54,189 nucleotides of DNA from Dehalococcoidia bacterium (GCA_011192005.1 DUFB01000068.1:1-54189); one strand, 5' to 3'; shown: positions 16,820 to 25,349, counted from the stretch's first letter. The notes: generated by a model not told the origin, from the letters alone. A program made the numbers and translations.

Positions 16820-18961
16820 ATGTCCCCGGAAACAAATGAAAAACATGACGAGAAAGTAGTTAAATCCACCTGCCGGATGTGCCACGGCGTCTGCGGCGTT
16901 TTGGTACATATTAAGGATGGCAGGGTGGTCGAGGTTACCGGCGACCCGGACTGTCCCACCAACCTGGGTTATATCTGCCCGAAGGGCAGGGCATCGGTGG
17001 AATTCCTGTATCATCCCGACCGCCTGAAATACCCGATGAAGAGAACCGGTGAGCGCGGCGAGAACAGGTGGCAGAGAATCAGCTGGGACGAAGCCCTGGA
17101 CACCATCGCTGAAAAGCTCATGAAATTTAAGAGTGAATCGGGGGCAGAGTCGGTAGCGACCATCATCGGCACGGGGCGTCCCCTGCTGCCAATGTACATG
17201 CGTTTTTCCAACTGTTTCGGCACACCGAATCATCTCAGCATTATCAATAACTGCTACTTCCCCAGGATAGCCGCGGCACGCATGACCAGCGGCAAGTTCC
17301 CGGTCTGCGATTACTACGGTTTCGGCGGACAGACCCCGAAGCTGATATTGAACTGGGGTTGCAACATCGTGGGCTCGGGGGCCGCCGACGGCATGTGCGG
17401 TTACCAAGTAACGCGAACGGTAAAAAACGGCACCAAGTTGATAGTCGTCGACCCGAGGAAGACCGGCCTGGCCGCCCAGGCCGACCACTGGCTGCAGATA
17501 CGCCCCGGCACTGACGACGCCCTGGCGCTGGGAATGCTGAACGTCATTATCAATGAAGAACTGTACGATAAAGAATTCGTCGATAAGTGGACAACAGGAT
17601 TTGATGAGTTTGCCGAAAGGGTAAACGAATATCCCCCGGAAAGGGTCGCGGAGATTACCTGGATACCCGCCGAAGAAATCAGGGCGGCAGCGCGACTATA
17701 CGCTACCACCAAGCCTGCCTGCATACAGTGGGGTAACGGCCTCGACCATAATATAAATACCTTTCAGACCGTACGCGCCATCCACTGCCTTTCGGCGATT
17801 ACAGGTAACCTGGATACCCCCGGCGGTGATGTTTTTCTGGTTACACCGGATGGTCTCGTATCATTCGCAGTTCATAGCACTCATAGACATACGATGCATG
17901 AAAGAATTACCCCCGAACTAAAGGCAAGAATGGTCGGCGGCGGTAAATACAGGGTCCTTGATACGGCGGTGATTCACCCGCGCCACCTGCTCGATACCAT
18001 CATGTCCGGCGAGCCATACCCCATCCGCGCTTTATTCGTCATGGGCAGCAACACTTTACTGAACCAGACCGACCCCATCAGGACAGCGCAGGCATTCAGG
18101 AAGGTTGAGTTCACGGTGGTAACAGAGCTGTTCATGACGCCGACCGCACAGCTGGCGGACATACTGCTTCCGGCATCAAGCTGGTTGGAAAACGACGAGA
18201 TTGCCGATACCCACATGGGCTGGGTCGCCCTCGTCAGGCAAAAAGTGGAGCAGATAGGCGAGTGTCGCGACGATAAACAAATCCTCTTCGATTTAGCTCA
18301 CAGAATGGGGATGCACGATGATTTCCCCTGGAAAAACGTCATCGAGTTCTGTGACTGGATATTGAAAGGCGCTGGTATTACATTCGAGGAATTCAAGAAG
18401 CTTGGCATAATAACAGCCAAAATGCGGTATAAAAAATACGAGCAGGACGGATTCAATACGCCCTCGGGGAAGGTGGAACTGAAGTGCTCGACGCTGGAAG
18501 CGATGGGATACGACCCCCTGCCTTATTACGTCGAGCCGCCGGAGAGTCCCTACTCTACGCCCGAACTTGCCAGAGAATACCCCCTGATTATCACCCTCGG
18601 CAGCCGGATTCTGGGATTTTTCTGCTCCGAAGGACGGCAGATAAAGTCGCTGCGCAAGCTCAATCCCGACCCCCTCATGGAAATCCACCCCGATACGGCG
18701 GGCAAACTGGGCATCAAGGAAGGTGACTGGGTCTGGATTGAGAGCCAGCGGGGCAGGATAAAGCAGCGGGCGAAACTAACCGACGGCATTCATCCCAAAG
18801 TAGTTCATGCCCAGCACGGCTGGTGGTTCCCCGAGAAAAAGCCGCCGGAGTACGGCTTCACGGAATCCAACGTGAACCTCTTAGCCGCCGACATGCCCTG
18901 CGATCCTCACACCGGTTCCGAGTCGCTCCGTTCGTTTCTATGTAAAGTGTATAAAGTATAG
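16820..18961 (+). CDS. molybdopterin oxidoreductase with [4Fe-4S] cluster (acetylene hydratase/thiosulfate reductase-like class)
   Basis: 713-residue bis-MGD enzyme. The N-terminal cluster motif is C18, C21, C25 and C53 (CRMCHGVC...CPKG). A cysteine at residue 145 (INNCYF) is the probable Mo/W ligand, as in acetylene hydratase and formate dehydrogenases. The MopB domain and the C-terminal molydopterin-binding domain (from about residue 600) are complete. There is no Tat signal. An ATG at 16784 would overlap the AOR gene; ATG 16820 is preferred. No electron-transfer subunit follows, so ferredoxin or AOR itself may be the partner. The reaction (redox or hydration) cannot be decided from sequence. 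Confidence 0.87.
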   Translation: MSPETNEKHDEKVVKSTCRMCHGVCGVLVHIKDGRVVEVTGDPDCPTNLGYICPKGRASVEFLYHPDRLKYPMKRTGERGENRWQRISWDEALDTIAEKLMKFKSESGAESVATIIGTGRPLLPMYMRFSNCFGTPNHLSIINNCYFPRIAAARMTSGKFPVCDYYGFGGQTPKLILNWGCNIVGSGAADGMCGYQVTRTVKNGTKLIVVDPRKTGLAAQADHWLQIRPGTDDALALGMLNVIINEELYDKEFVDKWTTGFDEFAERVNEYPPERVAEITWIPAEEIRAAARLYATTKPACIQWGNGLDHNINTFQTVRAIHCLSAITGNLDTPGGDVFLVTPDGLVSFAVHSTHRHTMHERITPELKARMVGGGKYRVLDTAVIHPRHLLDTIMSGEPYPIRALFVMGSNTLLNQTDPIRTAQAFRKVEFTVVTELFMTPTAQLADILLPASSWLENDEIADTHMGWVALVRQKVEQIGECRDDKQILFDLAHRMGMHDDFPWKNVIEFCDWILKGAGITFEEFKKLGIITAKMRYKKYEQDGFNTPSGKVELKCSTLEAMGYDPLPYYVEPPESPYSTPELAREYPLIITLGSRILGFFCSEGRQIKSLRKLNPDPLMEIHPDTAGKLGIKEGDWVWIESQRGRIKQRAKLTDGIHPKVVHAQHGWWFPEKKPPEYGFTESNVNLLAADMPCDPHTGSESLRSFLCKVYKV

Positions 18962-19007
18962 TCGAGGGCACTAAATCCTCGGGGTAAACTGAAACAACCC
19001 AAGAGAG

Positions 19008-19769
19008 CTAGGGATTCTGGCTCTCCTCGTGCGTTTCCCTGGTTACCTTGGCATCCCACTCAACAAATTCTTCCCGGGTGGGTATCTCGTATCCCGGGGG
19101 AACCCACTTCATTTCCTTCAGGTTCTGGGCGATGGTAGGTATCCACTGGTAAGGGATGGATATCAGCATCAGGCCGTCCGGAAATACCCTCCGCCCGTTC
19201 ATACCGTAAGACATCCCGGTTACCATGTAATTCACCTTGCCGCTGAGATAGGGGTAGATATACAGCGAGGCACACTCACCCACAATCGTGCCGCGGCTCT
19301 CGTACATCTCACCGGTGGAATAGGTCATCGCCCTCATGATCAGTTCCCCCTGGCGCGGGGTAGCTAGGAGAACGAGAAGGTCCGGCTCGTACTGCAATTT
19401 GTCCAGCGGCGAATAAACAACATAATTGACCGAATTGTTCTCAAAATGAGGTACGAAAGTGCGGAGCCGCATGTTGGCACGCCCGTCCTGGAAAATTTCA
19501 AGCCTGACTCCAAGCGCGCCGCCGTCGGGACGGCGGGGAGTATCGTCCCTCATGCCGAGAAAGAACTTGCCGATACAGTTCTCTTCCTCCCTAGTCATAT
19601 AGAAAGGCGTGCCCCTTTCCTGCGCCTCTTTGACCATCTCGCAGAAGCCCAGCTGCTTATCCAGCTTCTCGATACCTTCCGGCTTGTGCAATGAATAGTT
19701 GATAGCCACGGGCGGTTTCACCAGATCCAATTTAAGGTAGATGGACAGGTCAGTTTGAAGCGGTCTCAT
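19008..19769 (-). CDS. DUF169 family protein, copy 3
   Basis: 253-residue relative of the two DUF169 proteins near the window start (KPPVAINYS, FFLGM, YEPDLLVLL, PDGLMLISIPY). The conserved cysteines are C43, C65 and C166, aligned with those of the other copies after a one- to two-residue shift. It is convergent with the molybdoenzyme gene and not in an operon with copies 1 and 2. Function unknown. A third copy beside Mo/W enzymes again puts the family next to anaerobic catabolism. Confidence 0.85.
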   Translation of the reverse strand: MRPLQTDLSIYLKLDLVKPPVAINYSLHKPEGIEKLDKQLGFCEMVKEAQERGTPFYMTREEENCIGKFFLGMRDDTPRRPDGGALGVRLEIFQDGRANMRLRTFVPHFENNSVNYVVYSPLDKLQYEPDLLVLLATPRQGELIMRAMTYSTGEMYESRGTIVGECASLYIYPYLSGKVNYMVTGMSYGMNGRRVFPDGLMLISIPYQWIPTIAQNLKEMKWVPPGYEIPTREEFVEWDAKVTRETHEESQNP

Positions 19770-19831
19770 AACAGTCTCCTTTTAATGCAGTGATGCGTGT
19801 TTGAATATTATATAACCATAGCAAGCGGGAC

Positions 19832-20932
19832 TCAACTCCTGACCAGCGAGATGTTTCTGAAAACAAACTGTAATCCCGAAAAGGGATGATTAACCAGACA
19901 GTTAATCAGATACCCGCAAGTGCAGTAGGGGCATTCCAGCCGGTACATTTGCTGCAGTCTTTCCTTATATTTAGGCGATTTGAGAAGCGTTTTCAGCTCC
20001 TCCCGCTCCAGATTACCTATCGGCGGCAGCGCCCAGCACCCGGAATAGACGTTTTTATATGAATCTATATATATCCTGACGTAGCCCAGGACGCAATGAA
20101 AGAACGGCTCTTTACCTTTGAGATATTCGTGGGCGAAATTCAAACCAACAGGGTCGATACCGACCATCGACTTGGGGTCTTTTTTCCTTTCCCGGCTCAT
20201 ATGCTCGATGGTTTCGTCGATTACTTTCTCGTCTATCTGTTTGAGAGCAAGGGGGTCGTCGAGGTCCCGAAAGTGATAGGCACTGGTATCGAACAGATTA
20301 AAAGACCAGGATATGTCCAACTCCCTGGCCAGGTCTATCAACTGGGGAACCTGATGAATATTATGTGATACCAGTGTAGAGCCTATATTGATTGTAACCT
20401 TCCTCTTGGGGTCAAGCCTTTTCAACTCCTCAATTCCTTCGATTATTCTCTGGTAATCACCGGGAACGCCCCGTATCATGTCATTGACTTCTCCGATGCC
20501 GTCAAGGGAAATGCAGACAATATCAATCCCGCTGTCCAGTACCTCCTGAGCTTTCTTTTTTAAAAGCAGCCCGTTGGTAATGAGCAGGATTTTAGATTCC
20601 TTCATGATGGACTTGACCTTCCTGGCCAGTTCACCGATGTCATCCCTCAAGAGGGGCTCTCCCCCGTAAAACCCGATTGTCTTAATTTTAATCGCTTTAA
20701 ACTGGTAGAACAGCTTCTCCAGTTCCTCGAAAGTCAGTTCCGGCTTATCGGCCTGCTCCCGCCAGATATTGCAGGTAATGCAGCGGCTGTTGCATCTTTC
20801 GGTTACTTTCAGGCAAACGTCAATCGGCGAGGGCGATATCATCTTGAGGAGATTCCGATAATATCTGGCCAGAAAGACAGGGGGAAATTTAAACCCGAGT
20901 TTGATGACGGAGGTATTGTATAGTATGGACAT
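19832..20932 (-). CDS. radical SAM protein with C-terminal cysteine-rich (SPASM-like) region
   Basis: 366-residue radical SAM enzyme. The cluster motif CxxxCxxC is C47, C51 and C54, the GGEP motif follows (FYGGEPLLRDD), and SLDG marks a later strand. The C-terminus has eight or so cysteines (for example CPYCTCGYLINC), compatible with auxiliary clusters as in SPASM/Twitch proteins that modify peptides or other molecules. An amphipathic N-terminal 30 residues could associate with membranes. It lies 62 bp upstream of DUF169 copy 3 on the same strand, so co-transcription is possible. No small peptide substrate gene is obvious nearby. Confidence 0.85.
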   Translation of the reverse strand: MSILYNTSVIKLGFKFPPVFLARYYRNLLKMISPSPIDVCLKVTERCNSRCITCNIWREQADKPELTFEELEKLFYQFKAIKIKTIGFYGGEPLLRDDIGELARKVKSIMKESKILLITNGLLLKKKAQEVLDSGIDIVCISLDGIGEVNDMIRGVPGDYQRIIEGIEELKRLDPKRKVTINIGSTLVSHNIHQVPQLIDLARELDISWSFNLFDTSAYHFRDLDDPLALKQIDEKVIDETIEHMSRERKKDPKSMVGIDPVGLNFAHEYLKGKEPFFHCVLGYVRIYIDSYKNVYSGCWALPPIGNLEREELKTLLKSPKYKERLQQMYRLECPYCTCGYLINCLVNHPFSGLQFVFRNISLVRS

Positions 20933-21068
20933 TCTTCTCCACGTTTAACCGGATTATCCAACATCTGGCTGCGGGTATAGATATTGATGCCTAAATCTAC
21001 CACTCACCACGTTGCTTTGTCAAAGAAGTACGATCAGGCGGTGGTTTCTCCTGTTTTCATCAGGTTAA

Positions 21069-21674
21069 TCAAGAAGAAATCACCCGTTCCGGTTTCCTAG
21101 CGCTGACGAAGTAGTGTTCCTGACTCTCGGAAATATAAATATCTGTAAATCCAGCTTCAGAAAGGAGGCGCTGCATTTCCTCATTTTCTGGGAAGGCGTG
21201 GCCGCATACCTCGGGTAGACTGCGGTGAATATCATTAATCACCTGCCGACCCGAGGTATGAGCTATAAAAATACGACCACCCGGCTGGAGAACCCGGCAT
21301 ATTTCGCTTAAAGCTCTGGGTTTATCTTCAAAGTGCGGAAAGACGGAATAACAGACTATGGCATCGAAAATCCCGTCCGGAAGCCCGGAATTTTCTATAT
21401 CCGCGCAGATAAATTCTACATTACCATTGAAATTCTTGCGGCGGGCGATATCGAGCATATCCTCGGCATAATCAAGGCAGACAAGCCTGCCTTTATCACC
21501 AATCTTCTGCAGGAGAAATGGCACGAAAATACCGGTACCCGTACCCACATCCAGAACAGCATCACCCGGTGTAATCTCCATACGGGCCAGCATCGCCTCG
21601 AGTCTGGATACGTCTTTTTCTGCCACCTTTTCATCCCAGGTGGCTGCCCTAGCATTAAAGAAGTCTTTACTCAC
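21069..21674 (-). CDS. class I SAM-dependent methyltransferase in a metal-uptake operon
   Basis: 201-residue methyltransferase (motif I VLDVGTGTGIFVPF at about residues 40-53, motif II VCLDYAEDML, post-motif LQPGGRIFIAH). The N-terminus FFNARAATWDEK is characteristic of a subgroup related to arsenite and quinone methyltransferases, but the cysteines of arsenite enzymes are absent. Its start codon overlaps the permease stop by 4 bp, so it is translationally coupled to the transporter. A role in metal homeostasis, for example modifying a chelator, is inferred from context alone. Confidence 0.87.
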   Translation of the reverse strand: MSKDFFNARAATWDEKVAEKDVSRLEAMLARMEITPGDAVLDVGTGTGIFVPFLLQKIGDKGRLVCLDYAEDMLDIARRKNFNGNVEFICADIENSGLPDGIFDAIVCYSVFPHFEDKPRALSEICRVLQPGGRIFIAHTSGRQVINDIHRSLPEVCGHAFPENEEMQRLLSEAGFTDIYISESQEHYFVSARKPERVISS

Positions 21675-22513
21675 GTCATGTTCTCCTGTACGGGTTTCTG
21701 CTGCCAGCGTTTTACCTTGCGCTTCGGTGAAAAGATAACCGCCACCAAGAAAATTACCGAGGAAGTAACGACGATGGTGGCGCCGCTGGGTATATCGAAC
21801 AGATAGGAAAAAAGCAGTCCCACCCAGCCGGAAACGACACCGAAGATGGCCGACAACAGGAACATCAGTTTCATGCTATAGGTAAGCTGGTAGGCGGCTG
21901 CGGCCGGATTAAGAATCAGGCTGAAAACGAGTAGGCCGCCGATGGAACGTAACGATGCGGTTACGGTGGTTCCGGTGAGGAAGAGGATACCGTAGAAAAT
22001 AATAGTAGCCGGCAGGCCTACCGCCAGCGCCATATTACGGTTAAAAATTGTGGCCTTAATTTCCTTGTAAAACACAACTACCAGCCCCACCACCACCACC
22101 GCCACAACCGCCAGTATAGCGATGTCCACCCGAGTATTGGTGAGTATGCTGCCCCAAAGCAGCTCCATCGCCGAGGAGCGGGCGTAGGGGATCAGCCCCA
22201 TAAAGAGGAAGGCAATGCCCAGCATCAGGGAAAAGATTACACCCAGCGAAGTCTCCGGGCTGAGCTCGCCGCGGTCAGCTAAAGGGCCGACCACCGCCGC
22301 CGCCAGCAGGCTTACCACCAGGGCGCCAATAAGTGGCTCGAAACCTAGCCAGAGGCCGAGAAGGGCACCGGCGAAAGCGGCGTGAGACATGGCCACGCCG
22401 ATAAAGGGCATATGCATCAGCACCACGAAAACACCGATAATCGAGCAGACGACTCCACCCAGAAAGGCGGAGACGATGGCGTTCTGCATGAACTGATAAC
22501 CGAAGATTTCCAA
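21671..22513 (-). CDS. znuB: metal ABC transporter permease (ZnuB/MntB type)
   Basis: 280-residue membrane subunit of the ABC-3 family with about eight hydrophobic segments (for example GVVCSIIGVFVVL and LGVIFSLMLGIAFLFMGL). The chosen start is TTG at 22513, one base after the ATPase stop and about 10 bp after GAGGAG. This gives the family N-terminus (LEIFGYQFMQNAIVSAFLGG). ATG 22543 (inside the ATPase gene) and ATG 22489 are alternatives. It works with the ATPase and binding lipoprotein to import Zn, Mn or a related divalent cation. Confidence 0.87.
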   Translation of the reverse strand: MEIFGYQFMQNAIVSAFLGGVVCSIIGVFVVLMHMPFIGVAMSHAAFAGALLGLWLGFEPLIGALVVSLLAAAVVGPLADRGELSPETSLGVIFSLMLGIAFLFMGLIPYARSSAMELLWGSILTNTRVDIAILAVVAVVVVGLVVVFYKEIKATIFNRNMALAVGLPATIIFYGILFLTGTTVTASLRSIGGLLVFSLILNPAAAAYQLTYSMKLMFLLSAIFGVVSGWVGLLFSYLFDIPSGATIVVTSSVIFLVAVIFSPKRKVKRWQQKPVQENMT

Positions 22514-22514
22514 G

Positions 22515-23303
22515 CTAATGTCGCTCCTCTTCCTTGTGGACATGAGGCTGGCGCTCCCGGAGCACCGGCAGGGGCATATCAAAGAGGCGGCTGAGGCTCT
22601 CGGCGGATACAACCTTGTCCGGGGGGCCGTCGCCGATAATCAATCCGTCCTTCATCAGCACTGCCCGATCGCAGGTGTGGGGCAGAGCATCCAGGTCGTG
22701 GGTAACAAAGAGAGTGGTGAGTTGGCGCGACCTGTGGATTCGTTTGACCAGCTCAAGTATGCCGGTCTGGGCTTTCCAGTCCAGCGAGGCGGTCGGCTCA
22801 TCAAGCAGGAATATCTCAGGTTCCTGGGCCAGGCACCGGGCGATGGCTACCCGCTGCTGTTCACCCCCGGAGAGGTGACCGATGGGTCGACGGGCAAGAT
22901 GGGTCATTCCTACCAGTTCCAGCATCTCGTCGACCAGGGCCCAATCGCGCTTCCCGGGCCGGTGGAAGAGACCGAGCACTCCGTATCGTCCGATCATTAC
23001 CACCTCCCGTACGGTCATCGGCATACGACGGTCGATGTCTTCCGCCTGAGCAACGTAGCCCACCCTCTTTCTCAGGGCATGACCGTTGGACGGATCCAAG
23101 GCGGCACCCAGCACCCGCACCCGGCCACTAAGCAGCCGGCCCAGTCCGTTGACTACTGTAAGCAGCGTCGTCTTGCCGGCCCCGTTGGGACCAATGACGC
23201 CGATAAACTCGCCGGCGGTCACCTTAAGGGAAACACCCCGCAGGGCGACATCCTCCCTGAAGGAAACCACGGCGTCTTTTATATCAATGATGTAATCGGT
23301 CAT
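22515..23303 (-). CDS. znuC: metal ABC transporter ATP-binding protein (ZnuC type)
   Basis: 262-residue ABC ATPase. Walker A is GPNGAGKT (about residues 37-44), the signature motif is LSGGEQQRVAIARCL, Walker B is IFLLDEPTASLD, and the switch His is in FVTHDLDAL. The C-terminus is His-rich (HVHKEEERH). It is flanked by the binding-protein gene (32 bp) and the permease gene (1 bp), forming a complete importer. Confidence 0.92.
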   Translation of the reverse strand: MTDYIIDIKDAVVSFREDVALRGVSLKVTAGEFIGVIGPNGAGKTTLLTVVNGLGRLLSGRVRVLGAALDPSNGHALRKRVGYVAQAEDIDRRMPMTVREVVMIGRYGVLGLFHRPGKRDWALVDEMLELVGMTHLARRPIGHLSGGEQQRVAIARCLAQEPEIFLLDEPTASLDWKAQTGILELVKRIHRSRQLTTLFVTHDLDALPHTCDRAVLMKDGLIIGDGPPDKVVSAESLSRLFDMPLPVLRERQPHVHKEEERH

Positions 23304-23335
23304 CGAGTACTCCAGCCTGGGACCTAATAAAAAGA

Positions 23336-24178
23336 TTATTCTTTCAATGCTTCCAGCAGGAGGTTAATGTTATAATTTACAGCCCCTTCCCAAGTCTCGG
23401 TCTCCGCATTCACACCGGGGAAGTTGATCAGGATCACCCGGGGACATCCTAACTCAGTAGCTATCGGCAGGCCAGCATCCTTATTATCGTGTAGGTTATC
23501 GACGATCAGAGTAACCCCCTCCGCTCGACCCAGTTCCACCAGATCCTGGATATCGGCCGGGGTCGGCGCTGTGGGTAGGCCGTAGGTACCGACGATGTTA
23601 AAGCCAGCCCAGCCGAGAAATCCAGCCTGCCAGCCGGCGCAAATAACATTGACGGCGGAGACGTCGATTTCAGCCAGCCTAGCTCGAATCTCGGATTCCT
23701 CTGTCTGGACAGCAGCCTTGTAGTCCTCAGCAGCATCCTGATAGGCGGCACCATTTTGACTATCCACCTGGCTGAGAGCAGCCGCTACCAAGTCAGCCGC
23801 CTGCCGCTGCACCGGTGGAGTCATCCAGGAGCCTTGAATATCGATAGCAATAACAGTCATATCCGGGTTATCGGCTGATTCAAGTAGACCGGGAACGTAT
23901 AGCTCGCCCGGCCAGTTGTGCCAGAGAAAGAGGTTAGCATCAGCCAGCTTCTTAATATCGCCGGGGCTGGCATCAAAGTCGCCCGGGTGCGAGGCCGAGG
24001 GTACGATATTAATGACATCGACCCGGTCACCCCCTATCCTCTTTACCAGTTGCTCCAGGTGAGAAGTGCTGGTAACCACCTTGATACCCTTGGCCCCTTC
24101 ATCGGTGCAACCGGCCAGCAAGGAGCTTGCTAATATGCCGATGATAATGATAGCTAAAACAATAGATACCTTTTTCAT
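23336..24178 (-). CDS. metal-binding lipoprotein of an ABC importer (ZnuA/TroA-like, atypical ligands)
   Basis: 280-residue cluster A-I binding protein with lipoprotein signal peptide and lipobox LLAGC. The first ligand site is present as SASHPGDFDASPGD. The usual second-half His in a sHxAF motif is replaced here (VICAGWQAGFLGWAGF), and the His-rich loop is missing. A LIVDNLHDNKDAG segment may supply an alternative His/Asp. It is therefore in the family by fold and context, but its metal (Zn, Mn, Fe or a chelate) is uncertain. It lies behind an operator at 24209-24224 and is cotranscribed with the ATPase and permease. Confidence 0.85.
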   Translation of the reverse strand: MKKVSIVLAIIIIGILASSLLAGCTDEGAKGIKVVTSTSHLEQLVKRIGGDRVDVINIVPSASHPGDFDASPGDIKKLADANLFLWHNWPGELYVPGLLESADNPDMTVIAIDIQGSWMTPPVQRQAADLVAAALSQVDSQNGAAYQDAAEDYKAAVQTEESEIRARLAEIDVSAVNVICAGWQAGFLGWAGFNIVGTYGLPTAPTPADIQDLVELGRAEGVTLIVDNLHDNKDAGLPIATELGCPRVILINFPGVNAETETWEGAVNYNINLLLEALKE

Positions 24179-24208
24179 ATCTCCTCATTCTCATATTTAT
24201 TTCTCCAG

Positions 24209-24224
24209 ATGCAACTAGTTGCAT
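24209..24224. promoter_or_regulatory. Zur/Fur-type operator upstream of the metal-binding lipoprotein gene
   Basis: A perfect 16-bp palindrome, ATGCAACTAGTTGCAT, in the gap between the Fur-family gene and the transporter. Its core GCAAC-N2-GTTGC recurs at 24674-24685 before the regulator itself, supporting a shared repressor site. Confidence 0.75.
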
Positions 24225-24249
24225 TATAAATCAAAAAAATTTAAATGTT

Positions 24250-24666
24250 CTATCTGGATTTCTTCCGACAGGCGGAACAGAGTCCTGTTATCATAATGTG
24301 CTTGAAATCCGCCTGAAAACCGTACCTGTTCGCCAAGACATCCTTGACAGAGGAAAAGAGATTTTCATTGCAGTCCTGCGTTTTACCGCAGACCCGACAG
24401 ACGAGATGGTGATGATGCCCCTCCTCGGCGTGGTGGTAGATAAAATGACCGTCGATTTCGCTCTTTACCACGCACCCCGATTCCTCCAGAAGGTCAAGGG
24501 TGCGGTAAACGGTCGATTTATTTATGCCGGGCGCCCGTGTCTCCAGGAAACTGATAAGCTCATCGGCGGTAAGGTGAGACTGGTTATCGTGAATATACTC
24601 GACGATAAGACGACGCTGGGGGGTCATCTTGTAACCTTTTTGTTTGAGGATAGTAGAACAACTCAT
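24250..24666 (-). CDS. Fur-family metalloregulator, probably Zur-like
   Basis: 138-residue Fur-family repressor. A winged helix N-terminal domain (MTPQRRLIVEYI, then TADELISFL and STVYRTLDLLEESG) is followed by the dimerisation/metal domain. It has the regulatory His cluster HHAEEGHHHHLVC and two structural zinc pairs (CRVCG and CSACRKK). Being first in a metal ABC transporter operon, with matched palindromic operators in front of both itself and the transporter, it is most likely a zinc uptake repressor. Mn or Fe sensing is not excluded. Confidence 0.9.
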   Translation of the reverse strand: MSCSTILKQKGYKMTPQRRLIVEYIHDNQSHLTADELISFLETRAPGINKSTVYRTLDLLEESGCVVKSEIDGHFIYHHAEEGHHHHLVCRVCGKTQDCNENLFSSVKDVLANRYGFQADFKHIMITGLCSACRKKSR

Positions 24667-24673
24667 CGTAATT

Positions 24674-24685
24674 GCAACCAGTTGC
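24674..24685. promoter_or_regulatory. second Zur/Fur-type operator, upstream of the regulator gene
   Basis: GCAACCAGTTGC, the same GCAAC-N2-GTTGC core as at 24211-24222, lies 7 bp before the start codon of the Fur-family gene. It implies autoregulation. The surrounding ATTGCAACCAGTTGCTAT is a near palindrome. Confidence 0.7.
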
Positions 24686-24742
24686 TATTATATACGTTTT
24701 ATATCATAATGTCAACAGCGTTTACGGGAATATGCAGACTTT

Positions 24743-25210
24743 TTATGGCAGAAGCAAGTCTTCGCTTTCCATGCCAAGTTCTTCCAAGGATGCGGTGAAC
24801 AATGCCATCAAACACAAGCGTAATTGCTCCTGCTGCTCACCGGTCAGCGAATCCATGATACCGTGAATCAGGTCCTCGCCCATTACTTTACGGCATAACT
24901 CGCGTCCCCTGGTGGTGATAGAAAGCCTGACCACGTTTCCCCGGTTCTTATCCCTGGCCTTGGTAACAAGCCCCTTCTTCTCCATCCTGACGATAAGCTC
25001 GGATACAGAGTGAGGTTCCAGGAAAAGCTGCCGCGATAACTCCACGGGCGTAATCCTGCCATCGAAAGCCCAGATGGTAACCAGCGCCGCCGCCTGGTTG
25101 GGCGGGAGGTATTGCCCCACCTTTTTGTGCCTGAGTTTAAATATTGCCGAACGCGTCTTGTTAAGCAGCAACCAGAGTCGGTAATCTTCGTTTATCTTCA
25201 GCTTTTTCAT
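24743..25210 (-). CDS. MarR-family transcriptional regulator
   Basis: 155-residue winged-helix regulator. The recognition helix region is TPVELSRQLFLEPHSVSELIVRMEKKGLV, and the wing DKNRGNVVRLSITTRGREL shows the conserved D-x-R-x3-V/L-LT pattern. It is divergent from the FAD oxidase/CCG operon across 168 bp that contain a consensus promoter and a 16-bp palindrome. It is a likely repressor of that operon. The inducer is unknown. Confidence 0.9.
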   Translation of the reverse strand: MKKLKINEDYRLWLLLNKTRSAIFKLRHKKVGQYLPPNQAAALVTIWAFDGRITPVELSRQLFLEPHSVSELIVRMEKKGLVTKARDKNRGNVVRLSITTRGRELCRKVMGEDLIHGIMDSLTGEQQEQLRLCLMALFTASLEELGMESEDLLLP

Positions 25211-25283
25211 ACAGTATACTATCAGATAATAACGATAATATCCCCGGGCGTCAATATATTCCAGTTATAACCATGCATCACGC

Positions 25284-25313
25284 TTGACAGTATAATCCGG
25301 CGAATGGCATAAT
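25284..25313 (+). promoter_or_regulatory. promoter of the FAD oxidase-CCG protein operon
   Basis: TTGACA (25284-25289), 18 bp, CATAAT (25308-25313). The inferred start is near 25320, about 60 nt before ATG 25379. Confidence 0.6.
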
Positions 25314-25333
25314 TGGGAATAGTCGTAGTACGA

Positions 25334-25349
25334 TATATTTATAAATATA
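25334..25349. promoter_or_regulatory. 16-bp palindrome in the leader, candidate MarR operator
   Basis: A perfect palindrome, TATATTTATAAATATA, just downstream of the inferred transcription start and flanked by GTAC on each side (25328-25331, 25354-25357). A repressor here would block elongation or initiation. The divergent MarR gene is the obvious candidate. Confidence 0.5.

Noticed and set aside
19003-19025. GAGAGC/GCTCTC hairpin between the convergent molybdoenzyme and DUF169 genes as a terminator
   Set aside because: It has no U-tract on either strand and overlaps the DUF169 stop region.
25284-25296. TTGACAG followed at once by TATAAT as a promoter
   Set aside because: There is almost no spacer between the two hexamers. 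The usable -10 is the CATAAT at 25308.
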